A stretch of 64,000 nt of DNA from Protaetiibacter intestinalis (lineage in GTDB: Bacteria; Actinomycetota; Actinomycetes; Actinomycetales; Microbacteriaceae), in NCBI RefSeq assembly GCF_003627075.1, contig NZ_CP032630.1, positions 2,542,001 to 2,606,000 on the forward strand, given 5' to 3'. The position numbers and the translations under genes were made by a program. Below the pieces are notes generated by a model. That model worked only from the letters and a program-made list of their open reading frames with translations. It was not told the origin of the DNA and did not search any database. The number at the start of each line of letters is the position of its first letter. Position 1 is the first letter of the stretch. Shown one piece after another: positions 44,172 through 52,665 of the stretch.

Positions 44172-45136
44172 GCGCGCTGCTCGTCGGCGGCTACGGGCCC
44201 GACATGGGCGGCGCGGGCCGCGGCATCGTCACGGCATCCGCGGGGCTTCCGGGCGGGGTCGAGCTGATCGCCGAGTGCCCCTCGCCGTCGTGGCTGACGG
44301 TGCGCGGCGACCGCCTGGTCGCGACCCTCGAGGGCGAGGGCGGCCTCGCCTGGTTCGTGCGCACGGACGCCGGCTGGGCCCCGGACGGCGTGGTCGCGAC
44401 GGGCGGTCACTGGCCCTGCCACGCCGCGTTCCTCGACGATGACACGGTCGCGGTGGCCTGCTACGGCGACGGCGCAGTCGTGGTGGTGCGGCACGGTGAG
44501 GAGGCGCCGCTCCAACGTCTGGAGGGCACCGGCTCCGGCCCGCTGCCCGCTCAGGAGGGTCCGCACGCCCACCACGTGCATGTGCTGCCCGACGGGCGCG
44601 TGCTGACCCTCGACCTCGGCGCCGATCGCCTCCACGTGCACCGCCGCACCGAAGACGGACTGCTCGAGCGCATCGACTCGCTGCCGCTGCCCGAGGGCAC
44701 CGGGCCGCGCGACCTCCTCGCGCTGCCCTCCGGCGAGCTCGCCCTGCTCGGCGAGTGGAGCTGCGAACTGCTCATCCTCGACCCGGCGGGCGTCGAGTTC
44801 GAGATCGTGCAGATCCTCGCGCTGCCGGGCGCGACGCCCGGAGCCGACCAGGCCGCCGCCCTCGGCCTCTCGGCGGACGGACGCCACCTCTACGCGGGGC
44901 TGCGGGGTGCCGACCTCGTCGCGGTCGTGTCCCTCGACGCCGACGGTGCGCGTCCGCTCGGCGCCGTGCCCTCGGGCGGCGCCTGGCCGCGGCACCTGCT
45001 CGTCGACGGCGAGCTGCTGCACGTCGCGAACCAGCGCTCCGACCGCGTCTCGACGTTCCGGATCGGGGCGGACGGCATCCCGGAGCCGCTCGGCGAGACC
45101 GCCGTCGCCGCGCCCACCTGCCTCGCCCGCGCGTAG
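44168..45136 (+). CDS. Lactonase-family beta-propeller protein
   Basis: 322 residues from the GTG at 44168, overlapping the ATPase stop. Repeated blade motifs and the sequence GPHAHHVHVLPDGRVLTLDLGADRLHVHRR place it in the seven-bladed lactonase family (6-phosphogluconolactonase-like, PF10282). There is no signal peptide, so it is cytoplasmic. As the last gene of the importer operon it could act on the imported compound; a true phosphogluconolactonase role is less likely given the location. Confidence 0.83.
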   Translation: MSALLVGGYGPDMGGAGRGIVTASAGLPGGVELIAECPSPSWLTVRGDRLVATLEGEGGLAWFVRTDAGWAPDGVVATGGHWPCHAAFLDDDTVAVACYGDGAVVVVRHGEEAPLQRLEGTGSGPLPAQEGPHAHHVHVLPDGRVLTLDLGADRLHVHRRTEDGLLERIDSLPLPEGTGPRDLLALPSGELALLGEWSCELLILDPAGVEFEIVQILALPGATPGADQAAALGLSADGRHLYAGLRGADLVAVVSLDADGARPLGAVPSGGAWPRHLLVDGELLHVANQRSDRVSTFRIGADGIPEPLGETAVAAPTCLARA

Positions 45137-45155
45137 CGGGGAGGCGACCGCCGGC

Positions 45156-47378
45156 TCAGGGGCGTCGCACGGCGCGACGCGCGAGCAGCAGTCCGGCTGC
45201 GCCGAGCGCGAGCAGCGCCGCGGCGACGGCGGCGGGGGCCGACGGGTCCGCTCCGGTGGCCTCGAGCGTCGAGGACCGCGTCGGGGCGACCTCCACCGTC
45301 GCGCGCGCCGTGAAACCCGGCACCCCGGGGATCGTCGCGGTGATCAGGTGCGGGCTGGCGTGCACGAAGTGCACCTGATCGCCGACGATCTCGTCGGACT
45401 CGACGCTGCTGGTGATCACCGCGAGCCCCGTCACGTTCCCGAGCGCCCCGCCCGCGGCATCCACGGCCTCGACCGTCACCGTGATCGTGTCGCCCTGCCC
45501 GGCGGTCGTGGGCGCCGACAGCCGGATCCCGGACGCGGCCGAGTCGACCTCGACCGAGAGCGTCGCCGTGATCCCGGGGTCGGTGGAGAGCGTCGCCGTG
45601 AGTGCCCTCGTGCTGCTGCCGCCGAGCGCGCTCGGGACGAAGCCGAAGGTCACCTCCGCGCCGACGACGTCGTCGGCGGAGACGTCGGTGCCGAGCTCGG
45701 TCTGCGCCGTGACGTCGCCGAGTGAGCCTCCGGCGGCGTTGAACGCCTCGACCGTGTAGTCGACGTGGTCGCCCTCCTCCGCGGCGGTCGGGCCGTGGAT
45801 CGCCAGCGAGGCGATCACCGTGCTCGACCACTGCGCGTAGAGCGTGGCATCCGCCTCGAACCCGTAGACCGCCTGGTCCGCGTAGGCGGTGCCCGAGCCG
45901 TCCGCGGCCGTGTTCCAACCTGCGAAGGCGTGGTCCGCCTTGGTGAAGGCCACCGGGCCGAGGGCGGCCGCCTGATCCCGCCCGCTCGTCTGATCCGACA
46001 TGGTCCCGGTGCCGCCGTTCGCATCGAACACCACCGTCGTCGGTGGCGGGACGTACCGCAGCACATCGACGCTGCCACCCCGAAGGCTGGGCACGTAGAC
46101 GGCCGTGCCGTCCGGCGACACCGCCGGCGACAGCGAACCCTCCCCGGTGGTCGGCAGGGTCGCGACCACGTCGCCCGCATCCACGTCGACGATCGCCACC
46201 GTATCCGACGAGACCAGATACACCATCGCCCCGTCGGGCGTGGATGCCTGGTGATTCCACACGTCTCCGACAGTGATGCGGTCGCGCGTCGCCAGCGACG
46301 CCGTGTCGATGACCAGGAGCTCCCCACCCGTCGGCTCGAGGACGAAGGCCGTGCGGCCATCGGGGGAGAGGTCGAGCTGGTAGGGAGTTCCCGCGATCTG
46401 GGCCGCCCTGGTGACGGTGAACGTCGCCGTGTCGAACACCAACAGCTGATCGTCAGCCGACCGCGACAGGACGTAGAGCGACGTCGAGTCCGGCGACACC
46501 GCGATCCCGGGGATCCCGTAGCCGAGAGAGATGTCGTCGCCGATCTCCGTGTTCGTGGCGGTGTCGATCACCCTGATGCGGCCGGATCCGTTCATGACCG
46601 CGTAGAGTCGTGCGCCGTCCGGCGAGACGGCCATGCGCGACATGTACTCCGGGAATGAGATCGTGGCCGAGACGGTTCCCGTCGCGGTGTCGATGACCGA
46701 CACTCCGTAGGATCCCATCCCGGACACGTACCGGCTCACATAGAGCGTGCGGCCGTCGGGCGAGATCGCCAACGCCCCCGCGGTGGCGTCGATGTCGATC
46801 GTGTCGAGCGCGACCCCGGCCGCGGTGTCGACGACCGACACCGTGTGGGCGGAGTTGTTCCCCGTATACAGCCGGGTGCCGTCCGGCGAGACCACCGCCG
46901 ACTGCGGCGAGACGTCGACGTCGATCGTGTCGACGATCTCGTCGGGGGCCACCGCATCCACCGGGGTCACCGCCGCGCTCGGGTCGGACTCTGCGCTCTC
47001 GCCCTCGGTCGTGCTGACGCTGACGGTGAACGAGTAGGCCGTGCCGTTGGTCAGTTCGGGGATGAGGCGTCCCGTCAGCAGCGCGGCGGCGTGCCACTCG
47101 GCCACCTCGTTCGCACCCTCGTAGACGTGCACGGTGTAGCCGGTGACGGCCTCGCCATCGGCGGGGATCGCCGGCTCCCATCGCACCCAGACCTGCGATT
47201 CGAGCGAGTGCGCCGTCGGCGCGGCGATGGGCGGCGTGGCCGCCGGCGGCGCGATCGGCACCGCGGCCTGCGCGGCCGTGTCCGTCGCCGCCACGCCGGC
47301 CGTGGCCACGAGGCCGCCGAGGACGAGCGCGGCGGCGAGCAGGCGGGCGCGGCGGCGGGTGCGGAAGCTGGCGCGCAT
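45156..47378 (-). CDS. Cell-wall-anchored YVTN beta-propeller surface protein
   Basis: 740 residues from the ATG at 47378 (AGGGGGAT upstream). Domains in order: signal peptide, a fibronectin type III-like domain (~60-150), a YVTN propeller with repeats of the form SPDGTRLYTGN and VVDTA (~155-460), an InlB/Flg_new repeat (VVFDANGGTGTM to LYAQW), two Ig-like beta domains, then LEATG, a hydrophobic helix and RRAVRRP. The last three resemble a sortase sorting signal with LEATG in place of LPxTG. It is likely an adhesin-like surface protein. The LuxR-type gene directly upstream may regulate it. Confidence 0.88.
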   Translation of the reverse strand: MRASFRTRRRARLLAAALVLGGLVATAGVAATDTAAQAAVPIAPPAATPPIAAPTAHSLESQVWVRWEPAIPADGEAVTGYTVHVYEGANEVAEWHAAALLTGRLIPELTNGTAYSFTVSVSTTEGESAESDPSAAVTPVDAVAPDEIVDTIDVDVSPQSAVVSPDGTRLYTGNNSAHTVSVVDTAAGVALDTIDIDATAGALAISPDGRTLYVSRYVSGMGSYGVSVIDTATGTVSATISFPEYMSRMAVSPDGARLYAVMNGSGRIRVIDTATNTEIGDDISLGYGIPGIAVSPDSTSLYVLSRSADDQLLVFDTATFTVTRAAQIAGTPYQLDLSPDGRTAFVLEPTGGELLVIDTASLATRDRITVGDVWNHQASTPDGAMVYLVSSDTVAIVDVDAGDVVATLPTTGEGSLSPAVSPDGTAVYVPSLRGGSVDVLRYVPPPTTVVFDANGGTGTMSDQTSGRDQAAALGPVAFTKADHAFAGWNTAADGSGTAYADQAVYGFEADATLYAQWSSTVIASLAIHGPTAAEEGDHVDYTVEAFNAAGGSLGDVTAQTELGTDVSADDVVGAEVTFGFVPSALGGSSTRALTATLSTDPGITATLSVEVDSAASGIRLSAPTTAGQGDTITVTVEAVDAAGGALGNVTGLAVITSSVESDEIVGDQVHFVHASPHLITATIPGVPGFTARATVEVAPTRSSTLEATGADPSAPAAVAAALLALGAAGLLLARRAVRRP

Positions 47379-47491
47379 GGCGATCCCCCTGGTGCGTCGT
47401 GTCGACCGCGTCGCATCGGCGGCGCGGCGGCGCGCCGTGACGCGGCGCACACCGCACCAGCATCCCCGGTCGACCGAAACGCCTCCGCGAG

Positions 47492-47511
47492 GTTGGCGCG
47501 AAGACGCCAAC
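47492..47511 (-). terminator. Hairpin after the LuxR-type gene
   Basis: On the minus strand GTTGGCG-TCTTCG-CGCCAAC forms a perfect 7-bp stem, beginning three bases after the regulator's stop. It could separate the regulator from the surface protein gene downstream. Confidence 0.5.
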
Positions 47512-47514
47512 GGC

Positions 47515-48429
47515 TCAGCTCGGCGCGCCCTGGCCTCCGGTCTGCGCGTAGCGCATCCCCAGCTGGAAGCGTGTGTCGACCCCGGCGGCCCGCATCGTCT
47601 CGGTGATCCGCCTGCTGACGGTGCGCATCGACTGGTTCGTCGCGGCGGCGATCTGTGCGTCGGTCATCCCGCGCGCGAGCAGGCGCAGGATGTCGTGGGT
47701 CCCGTTGGCGACCTCGTTCCACGGCACGGCGACCGACCACTGCAGCGCGAACAGCTGCCGCAGCGGCTCGACCGTGCTCGGCCGCCTCGTGCACCGGTGC
47801 CGCACCGCCCCGTCCGCCGCGTGCTCTCGCAGCACCGCCGTGCGGTCGTCGTAGAGCGCGTAGTGGGCGGGCGAGGCGAGCACGCGCACCTGGAAGCCGA
47901 GCGATCGGGCGAGGCGAACGATGTCGCCGGACGGGGCGTCGAGACCGGCCGTCGCGACGATCGCCCGCCCCGTCAGCAGACGGTTCGCGACCACGTGGCC
48001 GAGGATCGCCTGATCGAACTCCCCGATCCAGTCCCGCGCGTCGAAAGCGCCGTCGTCGGCCACCACGAGGTCCATCCGCACGGGCCTCGCCGACTCCCGG
48101 CGCTCGTTCAGCTGGTTCCACCAGTGGGTCCAGTAGCCGAGGTCGCCGTAGAGCACCTCGTCGTCGTCGGGTTCGCGATCCTGCGCGTCGGTATGACGCA
48201 GCCAGTCCTCTCGGAGGGCGGCGAGCCGGTCGCGAGCGTCCGGGTCGCGGATGCCGGCGTCGTCGGGCGCGAGGAGTGCGACAGAGTCGCCCTCGCGCAC
48301 GGCGAGGCCCTGCTCGGCGAGGCGCCCCAGCGCGGCGATCACCGCGGCATCGGTCTGGGCGGTGACCCGCCGGCACCCCGTGTGCGCGACGAGCGCGTAG
48401 TCGTGTTCCCGTGCACTGCCCCCGCCCAC
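47515..48429 (-). CDS. LuxR-type regulator with TrmB-like N-terminal domain
   Basis: About 304 residues if started at the GTG at 48429; the frame is open to an ATG at 48525, so the start is uncertain. The N-terminal ~70 residues look like a degenerate winged helix (AAVIAALGRLAEQGLAVREGDSVALLAPDDA). The middle is a PLD/TrmB-like sensor region, and the C-terminus carries a LuxR-type helix-turn-helix (LRLLARGMTDAQIAAATNQSMRTVSRRI). There is no receiver domain. It lies upstream of, and parallel to, the wall-anchored propeller gene. Confidence 0.8.
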   Translation of the reverse strand: MGGGSAREHDYALVAHTGCRRVTAQTDAAVIAALGRLAEQGLAVREGDSVALLAPDDAGIRDPDARDRLAALREDWLRHTDAQDREPDDDEVLYGDLGYWTHWWNQLNERRESARPVRMDLVVADDGAFDARDWIGEFDQAILGHVVANRLLTGRAIVATAGLDAPSGDIVRLARSLGFQVRVLASPAHYALYDDRTAVLREHAADGAVRHRCTRRPSTVEPLRQLFALQWSVAVPWNEVANGTHDILRLLARGMTDAQIAAATNQSMRTVSRRITETMRAAGVDTRFQLGMRYAQTGGQGAPS

Positions 48430-48587
48430 GCGATCGAGCGTATCGGTCGTCGACGGCGACGGCGGGTGCCGGACGATCGACGGGTTCGAGGTAGCCGAGC
48501 CTCCACGAAGCCCAGGGCGCTTCACTCCGCCACTGCGCGGAGCCCCGTCGATCCTTTGCTAAGCTAGCGAGGCTGTCTCGGCAGCGA

Positions 48588-48663
48588 TCCTCGGTAGCTC
48601 AATTGGCAGAGCAATCGGCTGTTAACCGATAGGTTCTTGGTTCGAGTCCAAGCCGGGGAGCCA
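48588..48663 (+). tRNA. tRNA-Asn (GTT)
   Basis: A full cloverleaf of 76 bases including an encoded CCA. The acceptor TCCTCGG pairs with CCGGGGA (one G-T), the anticodon loop CTGTTAA has GTT at 48621-48623, and the T-loop is GGTTCGAGTCC. It lies in the gap between the LuxR-type and kinase genes. Confidence 0.97.
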
Positions 48664-48681
48664 CAGGTTCCCCCTCGTCCC

Positions 48682-48750
48682 GTACTCCCGCGGGAGTACC
48701 GCTCCCGCGCCCGCGGTCGGATGAGGCGGTGCGCCCCACGCGCGTAGCAT
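48682..48750 (+). promoter_or_regulatory. 18-bp palindrome and leaderless promoter of the two-component system
   Basis: GTACTCCCGCGGGAGTAC (48682-48699) is a perfect palindrome between tRNA-Asn and the kinase gene. TAGCAT (48745-48750) ends 6 bases before the kinase ATG, so the transcript is probably leaderless. The palindrome is centred about 66 bases upstream of the start, a position suited to autoregulation by the NarL-type regulator. Confidence 0.55.
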
Positions 48751-48756
48751 CGGGGC

Positions 48757-49956
48757 ATGCCCCGGCCGCCCGCATCCGCCGACGGCGTCGCCTGGGGTGC
48801 CGGGCCGTGGGCGCTCGGCGATCCGGGGCATCCTCGCCCGCGGTTCGCGTCGCCCGGGTTCAGGCTGTGGGCGCCCGTCGTGCTGAGCGCGCTCGTGCAG
48901 CTGCCCGTCGCGGCGGTGCTCGTGCGGCTCGTGCAGCCCGACCCGTGGATCGCCACCGCGACGATCGCCCTCGCCGCCGTCGGCCCGCTCGCCCTCATCG
49001 CCGCGCGGCGCCTCCCCGGGCCGGTGGCCGCCGTCGCGACGGCCGCGGCCGTGGGGGAGCTGCTCGTGGGCGTCAACGGCGGCCCGCCGCCCCTCGCCCT
49101 CGTCTTCGCCCTCGCCGCCGCGGTCGTGCGCGGCGCCCGCGTCTGGGCCTGGGTGTCGCTCGCGGTGGGCTGGGCGACCGCCTTCGCGGTGCTGCTCGTC
49201 GCGCCCGAGCAGGCCTGGAGTCCGCTCCGGATCGTGGGGACGACGCTCGGCCTGCTGCTCGTGATGGGCATCGGCGAGAGCCTGCGCACCCGCCGCGAAC
49301 GCGCCGCGGAGTTCCGCGCCGTGCTCGCCCGTCGGCGGATGGATGCGGCGGAGGCCGAGCGGATGCGGATCGCGCGCGAGCTGCACGACGTGCTCGCGCA
49401 CTCCCTCAGCCAGATCAACGTGCAGGCGGGCGTCGGCCTGCACCTCGCCGAGAGCCGGCCGGAGCAGGCCGTCGAGGCCCTCGCCGCCATCAAGCAGACG
49501 AGCAAGACCGCGCTCGACGACGTGCGCACGGTGCTCGGGATGCTGCGCGACGAGGGCGAGCAGGCGCCGCGCGCGCCCCAGCCGTCGCTCGACGGCATCC
49601 CCGCGCTGGTCGCGTCCGTCGAGATCCCGGGCGCCCGGGTGGAGCTCGTCGACCGCTTCGCCCCGCACGAGGTGCCGGCCGCGGTCGGCGCCGCGGCGTA
49701 CCGCATCGTGCAGGAGGCGCTCACCAACGTCGGCCGGCACGGGGTCGACGTGGGCCGCGTGACGGTGCGGCTCGACGCCGCACCCGGCGGCCTGCTCGTC
49801 GAGGTCGACGACGACGGCACACCCGGCGAGGTCGTGCCCGGTCGCGGGCTGCTCGGCATGCGCGAACGCGTCGAGCTGCTCGGCGGTCGCTTCGAGACGG
49901 ACGCCGAGCACGGCTTCACGGTGCGCGCCGTGCTCCCGACGGGCGGTGCGACGTGA
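48757..49956 (+). CDS. Sensor histidine kinase, NarL/DesK type
   Basis: 399 residues. Five or six hydrophobic helices span about residues 38-170 with little extracytoplasmic sequence. The HisKA_3 motif RELHDVLAHSLSQINVQ carries the phospho-acceptor His210. The HATPase domain has VQEALTNVGRHG (N box), VDDDGTPGE and GRGLLGMRERVELLGGRF (G box). Its stop overlaps the regulator start (GTGA). The stimulus is probably a membrane or cell-envelope change, as usual for kinases without a large sensor loop. Confidence 0.94.
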   Translation: MPRPPASADGVAWGAGPWALGDPGHPRPRFASPGFRLWAPVVLSALVQLPVAAVLVRLVQPDPWIATATIALAAVGPLALIAARRLPGPVAAVATAAAVGELLVGVNGGPPPLALVFALAAAVVRGARVWAWVSLAVGWATAFAVLLVAPEQAWSPLRIVGTTLGLLLVMGIGESLRTRRERAAEFRAVLARRRMDAAEAERMRIARELHDVLAHSLSQINVQAGVGLHLAESRPEQAVEALAAIKQTSKTALDDVRTVLGMLRDEGEQAPRAPQPSLDGIPALVASVEIPGARVELVDRFAPHEVPAAVGAAAYRIVQEALTNVGRHGVDVGRVTVRLDAAPGGLLVEVDDDGTPGEVVPGRGLLGMRERVELLGGRFETDAEHGFTVRAVLPTGGAT

Positions 49957-50624
49957 TCCGCGTCGTCGTCGCCGACGACCAGCAGCTCATCCGCGCGGGC
50001 TTCCGGAGCCTGCTCGACTCGGAGCCCGACATGCAGGTCGTCGGCGAGGCCGGCACCGGCCGCGAGGCCGTCGCAGCGGCCCGGCTCGAGCGCCCCGACG
50101 TGCTGCTCATGGACATCCGGATGCCCGACGGCGACGGCCTGTGGGCGACCGAGCAGATCGTGTCCGACCCGCAGCTCGCGGGCGTGCGGGTCGTGGTGGT
50201 GACGACCTTCGAGCTCGACGAGTACGTCGCCCAGGCGATCCGGGCGGGCGCGAGCGGCTTCCTCGTGAAGGACACGGAGCCGGTCGAGCTGCTGCGCGCC
50301 GTGCGGGTGGTGACGGCGGGGGATGCGCTGCTGAGCCCGAGCGTGACCCGCACCCTGCTGTCGCGGGTGGCCGGGGGTCTCGCGGTCGCCCCGGACCGCA
50401 CGCGGCTCGAGGTGCTCACCGAGCGCGAGCGCGAGGTGCTCGCGCTCGTCGGACAGGGCCTCACCAACGAGGAGATCGGGGCGCGCCTGTACCTCAGCCC
50501 CCTCACCGCGAAGACCCACGTCTCGCGCATCATGACGAAGCTGGCAGCCCGCGACCGGGTGCAGCTCGTCATCGTCGCCTACGAGACGGGCCTCGTGACG
50601 CCCGGCGTCGTCCCGGGGGAGTAG
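49953..50624 (+). CDS. NarL/LuxR-family response regulator
   Basis: 223 residues from the GTG at 49953. The receiver domain has VVVADDQQLIRAGFRSLL, phospho-acceptor Asp54 in LLMDIRMPDGDG, and the Thr and Lys switch residues (VVVTTFE, GFLVKDTEP). The C-terminal LuxR helix-turn-helix reads LTEREREVLALVGQGLTNEEIGARLYLSPLTAKTHVSRIMTKL. It is the partner of the coupled kinase and the likely ligand of the upstream 18-bp palindrome. No transporter target lies directly downstream. Confidence 0.95.
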   Translation: MIRVVVADDQQLIRAGFRSLLDSEPDMQVVGEAGTGREAVAAARLERPDVLLMDIRMPDGDGLWATEQIVSDPQLAGVRVVVVTTFELDEYVAQAIRAGASGFLVKDTEPVELLRAVRVVTAGDALLSPSVTRTLLSRVAGGLAVAPDRTRLEVLTEREREVLALVGQGLTNEEIGARLYLSPLTAKTHVSRIMTKLAARDRVQLVIVAYETGLVTPGVVPGE

Positions 50625-50721
50625 CCGGCCGACACCCGCGGGCGGATTCGCGGATGCCGTGCCCGGCGGAGTCTGGGATCACCGGCCCCGCCGTGGGGTC
50701 GGATCCGAGAGGAGACCCGCC

Positions 50722-51054
50722 ATGTCATCCACCGTCGCGATCGCGGCCGCCCCGATCCTCGCCGCCTTCCACCCGTTCCACGCGTGGGGGTGGGGCTTCT
50801 GGTTCGTGCCCGCGATCTTCTGGCTGCTGATCGTCGGTCTGATCATCACGCTCGTCGTCACGCGCCGCCGCCGCTTCGGCCGCCACCCCTACTGGGGCGC
50901 CGGACCGGGCGCCCATCCCTGGGTGCAGGCCCAGGCCGCGCGGAGCGCCGAGGCCGTGCTCGCCGAGCGCTTCGCACGAGGCGACATCGAGGAGGTCGAG
51001 TACCGCGCCCGCCTCGAGGTGCTGCGCTCTCAGCAGCAGCCTCCGCAGGACTGA
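50722..51054 (+). CDS. Small SHOCT-domain membrane protein
   Basis: 110 residues, ATG with AGGAG 7 bases upstream. One or two hydrophobic helices (residues ~4-18 and 24-46) are followed by a basic stretch (TRRRRFGRH). A C-terminal SHOCT-like motif follows (AEAVLAERFARGDIEEVEYRARLEVL), an oligomerisation segment common in small membrane proteins. It comes ~100 bases after the response regulator and could be a target or accessory of that system. Confidence 0.8.
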   Translation: MSSTVAIAAAPILAAFHPFHAWGWGFWFVPAIFWLLIVGLIITLVVTRRRRFGRHPYWGAGPGAHPWVQAQAARSAEAVLAERFARGDIEEVEYRARLEVLRSQQQPPQD

Positions 51055-51132
51055 GCACCGGGTTCGGGTCGCGTTTCGCTAGCATCGTCACGACCGCGTC
51101 GGCGACCCGAGCCCCGCGGCGGGGAGGACGAC

Positions 51133-52044
51133 ATGGACGTCTCGGCGATCGCCGGTTCGACGACGACGGTCGTCCTCGCCGCCGGCTGCGCGGCGCTCGT
51201 GCTCCTCGCGCTCATCCTCCTCGTGCTGTGGCGCCGCGCGCGACGCGCGGCCCGCACGGCGCGCACCGAACGGGCCGCCGCCGAACGCGAGCGCATCGAC
51301 CTCGAGCTCACGCTCGCCGAGCAGGGGAGCCGACTGCGGATGATCCGCGAGCTGCACGAGATCGCCGTGCACTCCGTATCGGTCATCATCAGCCAGGCGG
51401 AGGGTGCACGCTACGCCGCCACCCAGGACCCCTCGGCCGCCGGGCGCAGCGCCGGCCTCATCGAGGACGCCGCCCGCGCCACCCTCGCCGACCTGCGCCG
51501 GGTGATGACCGTCGTGCGCGACGGCGAGGCGGAGGCGATGGCCGAGCCGGAGCTGACCTCGGCGCTCGAGCTCGTCGGGGTCATGCGCGACGCGGGACTC
51601 GACATCGAGTTCGTCGAGCACGGCACGCGGCACGAACTGCGGCCCGGCGCCGAACTCGCGGTGTTCCGCATCCTGCAGGAGGCGCTCAGCAACGCGCTCG
51701 CGCACGGCGGCGAGGGCACCCACGCGAAGGTCGCCTTCACCTGGACCGACGACGGCCTGCAGCTGCTCGTCGAGGACGACGGCATCCGGGCCGAGGCGAT
51801 CCGCGCCGGGCGCGACCCCTACGAGGAGGCGCAGCGCCAGAGCTACACGGTCGACGACGACCTCGCCGCGCTCACCCGCTCACCCGCGGGGCGCGGGATC
51901 ACCGAGATGCGCGAGCGCACCGAGCTGTTCGGGGGCGTGTTCGAGGCGCACACGGTGCCGGGGGTCGGCTTCACCGTGCAGGCGGTGTTCCCCGGGCTGC
52001 GCTTCCACAACGGCGTGCACGGCGTGCCGCTCGAGCCCCGCTAG
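51133..52044 (+). CDS. Orphan histidine kinase-like protein
   Basis: 303 residues with one N-terminal membrane helix (residues ~12-34), a coiled-coil stretch (RTARTERAAAERERIDLEL), and a HisKA_3-like motif RELHEIAVHSVSVIISQ with His75. The ATPase part has ILQEALSNALAHGGEG and VEDDGI. About 30 charged residues (AGRDPYEEAQRQSYTVDDD) intervene before the G box GRGITEMRERTELFGG. No response regulator gene adjoins it. A role as an accessory kinase of the nearby regulator is possible. Confidence 0.85.
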   Translation: MDVSAIAGSTTTVVLAAGCAALVLLALILLVLWRRARRAARTARTERAAAERERIDLELTLAEQGSRLRMIRELHEIAVHSVSVIISQAEGARYAATQDPSAAGRSAGLIEDAARATLADLRRVMTVVRDGEAEAMAEPELTSALELVGVMRDAGLDIEFVEHGTRHELRPGAELAVFRILQEALSNALAHGGEGTHAKVAFTWTDDGLQLLVEDDGIRAEAIRAGRDPYEEAQRQSYTVDDDLAALTRSPAGRGITEMRERTELFGGVFEAHTVPGVGFTVQAVFPGLRFHNGVHGVPLEPR

Positions 52045-52058
52045 GGCCCGGACGCGCC

Positions 52059-52625
52059 TCAGTCCTCGAGGTGGTCGCGACCGGGGAGCCAGGACTGCCC
52101 CGGAACACCCCACTTGCGGCGGCGCACGGTGCGCTGCGCGGCGCGCGCGTGCGCGTCGTCGAGACGGTCGGCGTACAGGATGCCGTCCAGGTGGTCGAAC
52201 TCGTGCTGGAAGATGCGGGCGAGCCAACCGTTCACGAGCAGCTCGTAGGGCTTGCCGTCGAGCTCCACGGCGCGCAGCAGCGCCGTGCGCGAGCGCAGCA
52301 GCGGGAAGCGCTCGCCCGGGATCGAGAGGCAGCCCTCCGACTCGTCGTCCGGATCCGGCACGCCGACGGGCGGCGGCGAGATGAGCAGCTGCGGGTTGAT
52401 GGCGGTGCCGCGATGCAGCACGCCCTCCTCGTCGCGCCAGTTGTAGACGAACAGGCGCAGGGGCACGCCCACCTGCGGGGCGGCGAGCCCGACGCCCGGC
52501 GCGGCCGACATGGTGTCCTCCATGTCGTGCACGAGGGTGAACAGGCTCTCGTCGATCTCCTCCACCTCCTGCGCGCGACTGTGCAGCACGGGGTCTCCGG
52601 TGATCCGGATCGGGAGGACGGCCAT
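52059..52625 (-). CDS. def: Peptide deformylase
   Basis: The 188-residue metalloenzyme removes the N-formyl group from nascent proteins. All three motifs are intact: GVGLAAPQVG, EGCLSIPGE (metal-binding Cys) and QHEFDHLDG (two metal His and catalytic Glu). A ~20-residue C-terminal extension rich in Arg and Trp is usual for actinobacterial forms. It converges with the orphan kinase gene and is divergent from the DMT transporter gene, 40 bases away. Confidence 0.96.
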   Translation of the reverse strand: MAVLPIRITGDPVLHSRAQEVEEIDESLFTLVHDMEDTMSAAPGVGLAAPQVGVPLRLFVYNWRDEEGVLHRGTAINPQLLISPPPVGVPDPDDESEGCLSIPGERFPLLRSRTALLRAVELDGKPYELLVNGWLARIFQHEFDHLDGILYADRLDDAHARAAQRTVRRRKWGVPGQSWLPGRDHLED

Positions 52626-52653
52626 TCGCACAGGATATCGGCGCGGCGACCGG

Positions 52654-52659
52654 TAGATT
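52654..52659 (+). promoter_or_regulatory. -10 element, leaderless DMT gene
   Basis: TAGATT ends 6 bases before the GTG at 52666, and there is no ribosome-binding sequence. The spacing places the transcription start on the start codon. Confidence 0.5.
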
Positions 52660-52665
52660 CGACGG

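Noticed and set aside
44168..45136. Calling the propeller protein a genuine 6-phosphogluconolactonase (pgl)
   Set aside because: The lactonase fold family is broad, and the gene is coupled to a peptide-type importer rather than to pentose phosphate genes.
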